From the NCBI GenBank assembly GCA_030040475.1, contig JASHTQ010000138.1, positions 1-11,617 of the forward strand: a DNA stretch of 11,617 nucleotides, written 5' to 3'. The notes beneath the pieces were generated by a model. The model worked only from the letters and a program-made list of their open reading frames with translations, was not told the DNA's origin and searched no databases. A program made the translations under genes and the position numbers. How positions within the stretch are numbered: position 1 is the first letter of the stretch; each line of letters starts with the position of its first letter. This document shows, in pieces, positions 6,112 through 11,617 of this stretch. The DNA is from Streptosporangiaceae bacterium. Lineage in GTDB: Bacteria; Actinomycetota; Actinomycetes; Streptosporangiales; Streptosporangiaceae.

Positions 6112-7845
6112 ATGCCCCACCGTCGTAAGGTGCGAGCCGGCCTGGCCGCTGGCGCCACCCTCAGCGTGCTCGTCGTCACGGGCGGGATGGCCGCCGCCTC
6201 CGCGCCGCCCGCGGCCGGCGCCACCAGCTGGGTGGCGACCGCCACCCGGGCGACCTCGGTCTCGGGCGCCACGCTCAGCGGCGACGCGGCGCAGTCGGCG
6301 TCCGTATACCTGGCCGTGACGCTGAAGCCGCAGAACGTCTCGGCCGAGCAGGTGGCGCTGAAGGCGATGTACCAGCCGGGCAGCGCGTCGTTCCATGACT
6401 TCCTGACGCCCGCGCAGTGGGTGGCCGCGTACGCGCCGACCACCGCGCAAGTCGACGCCGTGACCAGTTACCTGAGCCAGAACGGGTTCAGCGGCGTTTC
6501 GGTGCAGGGCGACCAGCTGCTGATCACCGCGAGCGGCACCGTCGGGGACGCCGAGACGGCGTTCAACACGACGATCGGCGACTACACGATGCCGAACGGC
6601 GGCACCTTCCAGGCGAACATCGGCGCGGCCGAGGTGCCGACCGCGCTTGGCGGGATCGTGCAGGCGGTCGTCGGGCTTTCCACCTGGAAGCTGCCGACGC
6701 CGACCCCGGCCGCGATGACCAAGCAGCCGGCCGCCTCCGGCTCGGCCGGGTCGCCGGTCATCCCCAACGAGATCCCGCCGAAGGACTTCCAGAACACCTA
6801 CGACGCCGCGGGGACCTCTACCGGCGCGCAGACCTCGGTCGCGCTGTTCACCGAGGGCGACGTCAGCGGCGCGATCACCGACCTGCGGACCGCGGAGAGC
6901 GCGTTCGGGCTGGCCCAGGTGCCGGTGACGATCGTCCCGGTCGGCCCGCAGAGCACCGACACCTCCGGCGCCGACGAGTGGGACCTGGACACCCAGGCCT
7001 CAAGCGCGATGGCGACCACGCTCAAGCACATCTACCTCTACAACGTCGGCAACCTGGACGACACCGACCTCGACACCGCGTTCGCGGCGTTCGTCTCCCA
7101 GGACAAGGCCGTGGCCATGTCGGCCAGCGTCGGCGGCTGCGACATCGAGCCGTACCTTGACGGCTCCATGATCAGCACCGACAACGTGCTCACCGAGGGC
7201 GCCATGCAGGGCCAGACGCTGTTCGCCTCCTCCGGAGACAACGGCGACGGCTGCGCGTTCGTGGCCGCCACCGGCGTGCCAAGCTCGTTCCCCGGCACGA
7301 ACTGGCCCGCCTCCGGCATGTACACCACCGGCGTCGGCGGCACCAGCCTGATCTCCGACGCCAGCGGCAACCGGGTCGAGGAGATCGGCTGGGTCGGCAG
7401 CGGCGGCGGGGACAGCGAGACCGAGGAACCCGGGTTCTGGACGCAGGACAGCGACCCGTTCTACGACCAGGAACTCACGCTAGGCGGCCGCGCCGTGCCC
7501 GACATCTCGATGGACGCGGACCCGAACGCCACCGCGGCGGAGATCTACGTCGACGGCTCGCCGGAAGGGGTCGGCGGGACCAGCCTGTCCTCGCCGCTCG
7601 CGCTGGGCTCCTGGGCGCGGCTCGAGTCCGCGCACGGCAACGATCTCGGCCTGGCCTCGCTCGACTTCTACTACCTCTACGACCAGGTCAACCCGGCGCT
7701 CGGCGACACCAACGCGGTGCCAGGGTTCACCGACATCGTCGGCGGCACCAACGGCCTGTACACCGCCACGCCCGGCTACGACGAGGTGACCGGCATCGGC
7801 GTGCTGAACGTCGCCGCCCTGAACAAGGTCATCGCCGGCTCCTAG
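6112..7845 (+). CDS. Secreted S53 family (sedolisin/kumamolisin-like) serine-carboxyl proprotease
   Basis: This 577-residue exported endopeptidase has a Sec-type signal peptide at about 1-33 (basic HRRKVR, hydrophobic AGLAAGATLSVLVVTGG, small-residue cleavage zone). An S53 activation prodomain follows at about 60-200, marked by YQPGSASFHDFLTPAQW and the helix around YAPTTAQVDAV. The catalytic domain runs from about 220 to 575. The serine-carboxyl triad is visible: Glu289 and Asp293 in DEWDLD, and Ser491 in GVGGTSLSSP. The oxyanion aspartate is Asp376 in FASSGD. The C-terminal calcium-site aspartates are probably Asp541 (FTDIVGGTNG) and Asp557 (GYDEVTGIG). All key residues are present, so the enzyme should be active after prodomain removal. 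Family members cleave proteins at acid pH. A G1 peptidase begins 41 bp downstream, suggesting one transcript. The domain boundaries are estimates. Confidence 0.95.
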   Translation: MPHRRKVRAGLAAGATLSVLVVTGGMAAASAPPAAGATSWVATATRATSVSGATLSGDAAQSASVYLAVTLKPQNVSAEQVALKAMYQPGSASFHDFLTPAQWVAAYAPTTAQVDAVTSYLSQNGFSGVSVQGDQLLITASGTVGDAETAFNTTIGDYTMPNGGTFQANIGAAEVPTALGGIVQAVVGLSTWKLPTPTPAAMTKQPAASGSAGSPVIPNEIPPKDFQNTYDAAGTSTGAQTSVALFTEGDVSGAITDLRTAESAFGLAQVPVTIVPVGPQSTDTSGADEWDLDTQASSAMATTLKHIYLYNVGNLDDTDLDTAFAAFVSQDKAVAMSASVGGCDIEPYLDGSMISTDNVLTEGAMQGQTLFASSGDNGDGCAFVAATGVPSSFPGTNWPASGMYTTGVGGTSLISDASGNRVEEIGWVGSGGGDSETEEPGFWTQDSDPFYDQELTLGGRAVPDISMDADPNATAAEIYVDGSPEGVGGTSLSSPLALGSWARLESAHGNDLGLASLDFYYLYDQVNPALGDTNAVPGFTDIVGGTNGLYTATPGYDEVTGIGVLNVAALNKVIAGS

Positions 7846-7874
7846 ATCAGGGGCTGAAGTTACAAGGATTGCCT

Positions 7875-7881
7875 AAGGAGG
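7875..7881 (+). promoter_or_regulatory. Strong ribosome binding site for the G1 peptidase
   Basis: AAGGAGG sits 5 nt before ATG 7887, the best Shine-Dalgarno in the window. It rules out the TTG at 7869, which lies upstream of it in the same frame. No clear promoter is seen in the 41-bp gap after the S53 stop, so translation from a shared mRNA is likely. Confidence 0.85.
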
Positions 7882-7886
7882 CAAAG

Positions 7887-8738
7887 ATGAGAACGCGTGC
7901 AGGCCTCGCCGCAGCAAGCCTGGTGACCCTGGGCCTGGTCGGCCTGGCCGGCGGGACGGCCGCCGCCGGTACGGCCGCTGGCGCGGTTGCCGGCCCGGGC
8001 CGCGGCGTGATCCATGTGGTGCGCGGCATCGGCGCGGGCGTCAACACCAACCAGAGCTCCAACTGGAGCGGGTACAACATCGGCGCCGACTACCCGCAGG
8101 TCCCCACCGGGACGCTGTTCACGTCGATCAGCGGCGAGTGGACGGTGCCCACCGCGACGGCGCACACCACGGGCCAGGCGGAGGACTCGGCCAGCTGGGT
8201 GGGCATCGGCGGCGGCTGCATCACCGACGACTGCTCGGCCACCGACAGCACGCTGATCCAGGCAGGCACCGAGCAGGACGTGTCGTCTTCCGGCCAGGCG
8301 AGCTACGACGCCTGGTGGGAGATCATCCCGGAGACCGAGACAGAGATATCCCTGCCGGTGCACGCCGGTGACACCATCCAGGTCACCATCGCCGAGACCA
8401 GCACTCCCGGCGACTGGTCCATCGTGATCGACAACCTGACCACCGGTCAGAAGTTCAGCACCACCACCCCGTACAGCTCCTCCGAGGACACCGCCGAGTG
8501 GATCGAGGAGACGCCGCTTGAGATCGGCACCGGCGGCACGGGCGTGGCGACGATGCCGAACCTGACCACCGTCCAGTTCACCGACGCCACCTACAACGGG
8601 GTCAACCCGAAGTTCCAGGCCATCGACGAGATGCAGCTCGACAGCGACAACGTGATCGAGGCCACGCCCTCGGCACCCGGATCCTCGCTGAACGACTTCA
8701 ACGACTGCACCTGGGCGGCGAGTTGCGCGGCGCCCTGA
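7887..8738 (+). CDS. Secreted G1 family (eqolisin-like) glutamic peptidase
   Basis: This 283-residue exported protein matches the fold markers of the G1/peptidase A4 family, best known from fungal scytalidoglutamic peptidase. The signal peptide covers about 1-30 (MRTRAG, then AASLVTLGLVGLAGGTAAA). After a short linker come SNWSGYN, GEWTVPT, SWVGIGG (the fungal form is AWVGIDG), then LIQAGTEQ with the putative catalytic Gln125, YDAWWEIIP, the long strand VHAGDTIQVTI, NLTTGQ, and AEWIEE with the putative catalytic Glu204. Both members of the Gln/Glu dyad are thus present. Four cysteines after the signal peptide occur as two close pairs (GGCITDDC and DCTWAASC) and could form disulfides outside the cell. 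The propeptide region is much shorter than in the fungal enzymes. The family is typically acid-active. It probably forms an operon with the S53 protease. An 8-bp tandem duplication (CCTGATTC) overlaps the stop codon at 8734-8749. Confidence 0.93.
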   Translation: MRTRAGLAAASLVTLGLVGLAGGTAAAGTAAGAVAGPGRGVIHVVRGIGAGVNTNQSSNWSGYNIGADYPQVPTGTLFTSISGEWTVPTATAHTTGQAEDSASWVGIGGGCITDDCSATDSTLIQAGTEQDVSSSGQASYDAWWEIIPETETEISLPVHAGDTIQVTIAETSTPGDWSIVIDNLTTGQKFSTTTPYSSSEDTAEWIEETPLEIGTGGTGVATMPNLTTVQFTDATYNGVNPKFQAIDEMQLDSDNVIEATPSAPGSSLNDFNDCTWAASCAAP

Positions 8739-8759
8739 TTCCCTGATTCCCACCCGACA

Positions 8760-8819
8760 GCGGGCGGCTCGCCGGTCAGCGACGGCAGGCCGCCCGCGCC
8801 CGTTTCCGGCCGGCGAGCC
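8760..8819. terminator. Overlapping hairpins between convergent genes (probable bidirectional terminator)
   Basis: GCGGGCGGC (8760-8768) pairs perfectly with GCCGCCCGC (8789-8797). GGCTCGCCGG (8766-8775) pairs perfectly with CCGGCGAGCC (8810-8819). The two left arms share bases 8766-8768, so both stems cannot form fully at once. The structure lies 21 nt after the G1 peptidase stop and just beyond the end of the converging membrane propeller gene. There is no U-run on either side, as is common for actinobacterial terminators. Confidence 0.6.
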
Positions 8820-8841
8820 AGCGCCGCGATCCGGTGACGGG

Positions 8842-10458
8842 CTACGCCCTGGCTGACGGTAACGCTCGCGGCCCGGTGGCCTTCAAGGCATACACCTTGT
8901 GGCCGCTGCTGACGTAGATGGTGCCGCCCATCACCACCGGGCGGGCGACAACCGGCTCTCCCGTCGCGTAAGTCCAGCGGACACGACCGGTCGCGGCATC
9001 CAGCGCGTACACCATGTCGCCGCTGCCGACGTAGACGGTGTTGCCCGCCACCACCGGGCTGCCGACCCTGTGTCTGGTCGAGTGGAACCAGCGGGCACTG
9101 CCGCTCGCCGTGTCCAGGGCGTACAGCGTGTCGCCGCTGCTGACGTAGACGGTGTCGCCCGCCACCGCCGAGCCGGTGATGACGGGCCCTCCGGTCGCGG
9201 AGATCCAGCGCTCCTGGCCGGTTGCGGCGCTCACCGCGTAGACGATGTCGCCGCTGCCGACGTAGACGGTGCCGCCCGCCGCCACCGGGCTGGCGACAAC
9301 GGGAGCACCCGTCGCGTAAGTCCAAAGAGCATGACCGGTCGCGGCGCTCAGCGCGTACAGCACGTCGCCGCCGCCGGCGTACACGATGCCGCCCGCCACC
9401 ACCGGGCTGGCGACAACGGGCCCAGCGGTCGCATAAGTCCAAACGGCATGACCGGTCTCGGCGCTCAGCGCGTACAGCACGCCGCCGCCGGCGGCGTACA
9501 CGGTCCCGCCAGCCACCACCGGGCTGGCGACAACGGGCCCAGCGGTCGCGTGCGTCCAGCGGACATGACCCGTTGCGGTATCCAGCGCGTACACCCTGGG
9601 GTCGCTGGTGCCGATGTAGACGGTGTCTCCCGCCACTACCGGGCTGGCAACGAACGGCCCTCCGGTCGCGTAGGTCCAGCGCACCTGACCGGTCGCGGCA
9701 TCCAGCGCGTACAGCTTGCCAGCGCTGCTGACATAGACGCTGCCGCCGGCCGCCGTCGGGCTTGACCGGACGACCCCTCCGGTGGTGAATGCCCAGCGCT
9801 GAGTGCCGGGCTGGCCGGGCTTGGCGACCTGGCCGAGCAGGCTGAGCTGGCCGAGCGCAATTACAAGGCCTATGATAATACCGAAGCCTATCGAGTTTCT
9901 GATACCCCGAATCAGGCGCCGGAAGAATGCCTGCCGTTCCTCGTAGCTAGCCACGACGGGTGCGATAGGCTTGCTCCACACCCACTTGTCTTTAAAACGA
10001 GCAGCCTTGTGATATTGGAGGCTTCCCTTGGATGTGCGCTTCCACCGCCTGCCGTCAGCCGCATCGAACTCGACCTCGCACCACGGATTACCGACTGCCG
10101 ATCGAACAATGCTGTTAAGTCGAGGGAAACGCCAGCTCTGCGCGCTATGAACCTCCGCTCCAGGGCCAACCGCCTCCCACCGAACTCGCGGGTGCCCATG
10201 CATCGGATGCGCTTCGACGCTGGTTATTATTTGATTACTGTGATTCTTTACCACGACGTGCTCGGCGTAGCGTCCGGTGATGAAGGAGCGCCTTCCTTCA
10301 AGCAGGCAATAGACGAGCGAGGCCTGCTCGCTGCTTTTGCGAATGGCGCTCTCACGGTCACGTCTTCGCTGACGGCGAAATCCGCTGAAGCCCAGCCCGG
10401 CACCGAAGAGCGCCGTGCCCGTACCCGCGAACGTGGCGACCGCGCCCCAGCTCAACAC
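8842..10458 (-). CDS. Two-TM membrane protein with an extracytoplasmic PQQ-like eight-repeat beta-propeller
   Basis: Taking GTG 10456-10458 as start gives 538 residues beginning M-L-S-W-G-A-V, which fits the S-W-G-x-V...G-T opening common in actinobacterial single-pass proteins. A TTG at 10572 would add 38 mostly polar residues and has no ribosome site. TM1 spans about 2-25, followed by the very basic FRRQRRRDRE, which should stay inside the cell. A soluble domain follows at about 45-185, with VVVKNHSNQIITSV, a pattern seen in membrane proteins of unknown function. A basic RRLIRGIRN precedes TM2 (about 189-210). After a PGQPGTQ linker, eight repeats of about 39 residues run to near the end. 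The repeat pattern is W-T-Y-A-T-G-x-P-V-V-A-S-P-V-V-A-G-x-T-V-Y-[VIA]-x-[SG] with a Y-A-L-[DS]-A-A-T-G-x close, as in PQQ/YncE/BamB-type propellers. Charge placement predicts the propeller outside. Enzymatic PQQ-dehydrogenase residues are not evident, so a binding or scaffold role is likelier. Confidence 0.82.
   Translation of the reverse strand: MLSWGAVATFAGTGTALFGAGLGFSGFRRQRRRDRESAIRKSSEQASLVYCLLEGRRSFITGRYAEHVVVKNHSNQIITSVEAHPMHGHPRVRWEAVGPGAEVHSAQSWRFPRLNSIVRSAVGNPWCEVEFDAADGRRWKRTSKGSLQYHKAARFKDKWVWSKPIAPVVASYEERQAFFRRLIRGIRNSIGFGIIIGLVIALGQLSLLGQVAKPGQPGTQRWAFTTGGVVRSSPTAAGGSVYVSSAGKLYALDAATGQVRWTYATGGPFVASPVVAGDTVYIGTSDPRVYALDTATGHVRWTHATAGPVVASPVVAGGTVYAAGGGVLYALSAETGHAVWTYATAGPVVASPVVAGGIVYAGGGDVLYALSAATGHALWTYATGAPVVASPVAAGGTVYVGSGDIVYAVSAATGQERWISATGGPVITGSAVAGDTVYVSSGDTLYALDTASGSARWFHSTRHRVGSPVVAGNTVYVGSGDMVYALDAATGRVRWTYATGEPVVARPVVMGGTIYVSSGHKVYALKATGPRALPSARA
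8865..9798 (-). repeat. Eight 117-bp coding repeats (beta-propeller blades)
   Basis: Each unit encodes one blade of about 39 residues. Adjacent blades 3 and 4 are nearly the same at the DNA level: a 38-bp stretch is identical at 9395-9432 and 9512-9549, exactly 117 bp apart. More distant blades share only the consensus, so blades 3 and 4 look like a recent tandem duplication or the result of gene conversion. Confidence 0.85.
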
Positions 10459-10645
10459 GTGAACATTCTTGTGCCTGCGACGAGGCCGTGGAACCCCGAG
10501 CGTCGATCTGTTACCTGGACCGGGTCGCGGCGGCGAATAGTTCAGCTGCGGGCGTCCCCAGCTGCGGTTCAATTTCGGTTACGCGCTCGCTTTTCCCGGC
10601 GATAACGGCTGCGTGCACTGCCGGGTGGATGAACCGGCAACGTGG

Positions 10646-10807
10646 TTACTGGCGGGGGCGCCGTGGCCGAAACTTGATCCAGGCCACGATGGCGACGGCC
10701 AGCACCAGCAGCCAGGGGGAGAACAGGAGGTGCAAGACGGCGCCGACGATGGCCAGGGCCACGATGGCGATGACGGCAAGGGCGACAAGGACGATGAGCG
10801 CGGGCAT
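10646..10807 (-). CDS. Small hydrophobic membrane protein (53 residues)
   Basis: The frame from ATG (10805-10807) to TAA (10646-10648) encodes a protein that is almost entirely hydrophobic: MPALIVLVALAVIAIVALAI, then VGAVLHLLFSPWLLVLAVAIV, ending in the basic AWIKFRPRRPRQ. This predicts two short TM helices (about 3-24 and 29-46) joined by a HLLFSPW turn, or one helix and a re-entrant segment, with a positively charged cytoplasmic tail. It resembles the many 50-60-residue 'hydrophobic protein' genes of actinomycetes whose function is unknown. AAGGAG lies at 10818-10823 on the minus strand, 10 nt before the ATG, a slightly long but workable spacing. It lies between the sigma factor and the membrane propeller on the same strand; co-transcription is plausible. 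The uniform GTC/ATC/CTG codon use supports real coding. Confidence 0.75.
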   Translation of the reverse strand: MPALIVLVALAVIAIVALAIVGAVLHLLFSPWLLVLAVAIVAWIKFRPRRPRQ

Positions 10808-10817
10808 GGTGATCGGT

Positions 10818-10823
10818 CTCCTT
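10818..10823 (-). promoter_or_regulatory. Ribosome binding site for the small membrane protein
   Basis: Read on the minus strand this is AAGGAG, 10 nt before the ATG at 10807. It supports the existence of this very short gene and its start. Confidence 0.6.
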
Positions 10824-10969
10824 ACGGGTCAGGATCGGCTGCGGGCCTGCCAGGTCCTGGCGTCCGCAGCGGTCGTGTTCATGCCTCAAGGCTGCCGCCG
10901 GCGGAGCCTGCCGTCGATCGGGATCAGCCCTGGTTCGTCCCTGGCGCGCATCCGCTTGGCATCAGGGTT

Positions 10970-10991
10970 ATCCCTGACCGCAGTCAGGGAT
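10970..10991 (-). terminator. Hairpin terminator after the ECF41-like sigma factor
   Basis: ATCCCTGAC (10970-10978) and GTCAGGGAT (10983-10991) form a perfect 9-bp stem with a 4-nt loop, beginning 6 nt after the sigma-factor stop on the minus strand. There is no T-run. An overlapping alternative, ATCAGGG (10961-10967) with CCCTGA (10972-10977), could compete. Its presence suggests that the small membrane gene downstream has its own promoter or is read through only partly. Confidence 0.6.
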
Positions 10992-10997
10992 GGCGGG

Positions 10998-11617
10998 TCA
11001 GACCGCCGTCCAGGGCCGGAGCTTGTCGGGGTTGCGGACTGCCCAGATGCGCGTGACTCGGTCGGCTGCCAGACCGAACGCGAACACCGTTACCGTGACG
11101 CCGTCTTGCTGAGCCACCAGGCCGGGCTGGCCGTTGACCATGCGCTCCAGGAGCATCAAGTCGGGCACCCGGCCGGCGAGATCGACGGCGGCGCGCGCGA
11201 TCTGCTCGCGTCCTTCGATCGGTTGGAGGGCGGCGGGGACGAGGCCGCCGCTGTCGGCGATCACCGTGGCGCCGGGGTCGAGGAGGCCGATCAGGGCGTG
11301 GATGTCCTTGGCTTCCCACGCCTGCTTGAAGTCCCTGACGATGCCGGCCTGCTGGGCCGTGGGAGTCGCGGGAGCCTGCGACGCGCGAATGCGACGGCGG
11401 GCCGATGAGGCGAGCTGCCGGCATGCCGCCGGAGTGCGCCCGACGATCTCGGCCACTTCCGCGAAGGAGTAGCGGAAGACATCGTGAAGGATGAACGCGA
11501 CGCGCTCGGCGGGGGTCATTGATTCGAGCACGACGAGGAAGGCCATGTTGACCGACTCGTCGAGGGTGACCCGGTCGGCCGGGTCCATGGCGCCGCCCGG
11601 CCGCACGACGGCCCACT
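10998..11617 (-). CDS. ECF41-type (SigJ-like) sigma factor, N-terminus beyond window
   Basis: The frame is open to the window edge and ends at TGA 10998-11000, so sigma region 2 lies outside. A GTG at 11604-11606 is only an internal codon. Visible first is sigma region 4: SVNMAFLVVLESMTPAERVAFILHD, then the helix-turn-helix YSFAEVAEIVGRTPAACRQLASSARRRIRA, which would contact the -35 element. After a Pro/Ala linker comes a SnoaL-like domain (FKQAWEAKDIHALIGLLDPGA to the end). It carries the NPDKL motif at 11019-11033, typical of ECF41 factors, where this domain acts as a built-in regulator in place of an anti-sigma factor. The usual DGGG motif is changed to DSGG (11244-11255). Known ECF41 targets are often a nearby oxidoreductase or carboxymuconolactone decarboxylase-like gene; none is visible here. 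The gene is followed by a hairpin terminator. Confidence 0.88.
   Translation of the reverse strand, partial: WAVVRPGGAMDPADRVTLDESVNMAFLVVLESMTPAERVAFILHDVFRYSFAEVAEIVGRTPAACRQLASSARRRIRASQAPATPTAQQAGIVRDFKQAWEAKDIHALIGLLDPGATVIADSGGLVPAALQPIEGREQIARAAVDLAGRVPDLMLLERMVNGQPGLVAQQDGVTVTVFAFGLAADRVTRIWAVRNPDKLRPWTAV

Noticed and set aside
8865..9798. Regular 117-bp repeats that could look like a CRISPR-type or satellite array
   Set aside because: They are continuous coding repeats in one frame with no spacers and match beta-propeller blades.
8842..10458. Possible PQQ-dependent alcohol or glucose dehydrogenase
   Set aside because: Only the blade repeats are shared. No recognisable PQQ or calcium-binding catalytic residues, cytochrome part or usual enzyme length are seen.
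10009..10605. Plus-strand 198-codon frame opposite the N-terminal part of the propeller protein
   Set aside because: No ribosome site and no domain pattern; the opposite strand has a coherent TM plus soluble-domain protein.
10579..10889. Two longer minus-strand frames (10569-10889 and 10579-10788) covering the small membrane gene
   Set aside because: Their products are His/Arg-rich or Pro/Ser/Cys/Trp-rich; the third frame gives a coherent hydrophobic protein with a ribosome site.

Overview
The window is high-GC DNA with strong third-position G/C bias. It carries a SARP/AfsR-type regulator with BTAD, NB-ARC and TPR parts, an ECF41-type sigma factor, secreted proteins with Ala-rich signal peptides, and an actinobacterial-style anchored beta-propeller. 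Together these point to a mycelial-type actinomycete. Two adjacent secreted peptidases of classically acid-active families (S53 and G1) hint at an acid-tolerant soil lineage, but the genus cannot be fixed from sequence alone.

Layout, left to right. (1) 1-405: 3' end of a LysR-type regulator. (2) 406-762: a gene-free convergent gap holding a cluster of related GGGG-N14/15-CCCC imperfect palindromes. (3) 763-2154: a WYL-domain regulator (minus) divergent from a small VOC/glyoxalase-like protein (plus) across a 48-bp gap. (4) About 2195-2589 (minus): a short cyclic-nucleotide-binding-like protein with no DNA-binding domain. Its reading frame has no stop until 1852, so it runs antisense into the VOC gene. 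(5) 2653-5955: a 1100-residue AfsR/SARP-like signal-transduction ATPase, divergent from the cNMP-like gene. (6) 6112-7845 and 7887-8738: a likely two-gene unit of a sedolisin/kumamolisin (S53) proprotease and a G1 glutamic peptidase, both exported, with catalytic residues intact. (7) 8739-8841: a convergent gap with two mutually exclusive hairpins. (8) 8842-10458 (minus): a two-TM membrane protein with an internal cytoplasmic domain and an outward eight-repeat PQQ-like beta-propeller. (9) 10646-10807 (minus): a 53-residue hydrophobic membrane protein. (10) 10998-11617 (minus): an ECF41/SigJ-like sigma factor with a SnoaL-like C-terminal domain, cut by the window end.

The likely functional unit is the SARP-like regulator followed by the two secreted peptidases: same strand, with an intergenic region rich in direct and inverted repeats. 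The minus-strand set at the right (sigma factor, small membrane protein, membrane propeller) is co-oriented and looks like a cell-envelope or stress locus, but the functional link is inference. Nothing here is a recognisable defence system, mobile element, CRISPR array or RNA gene.
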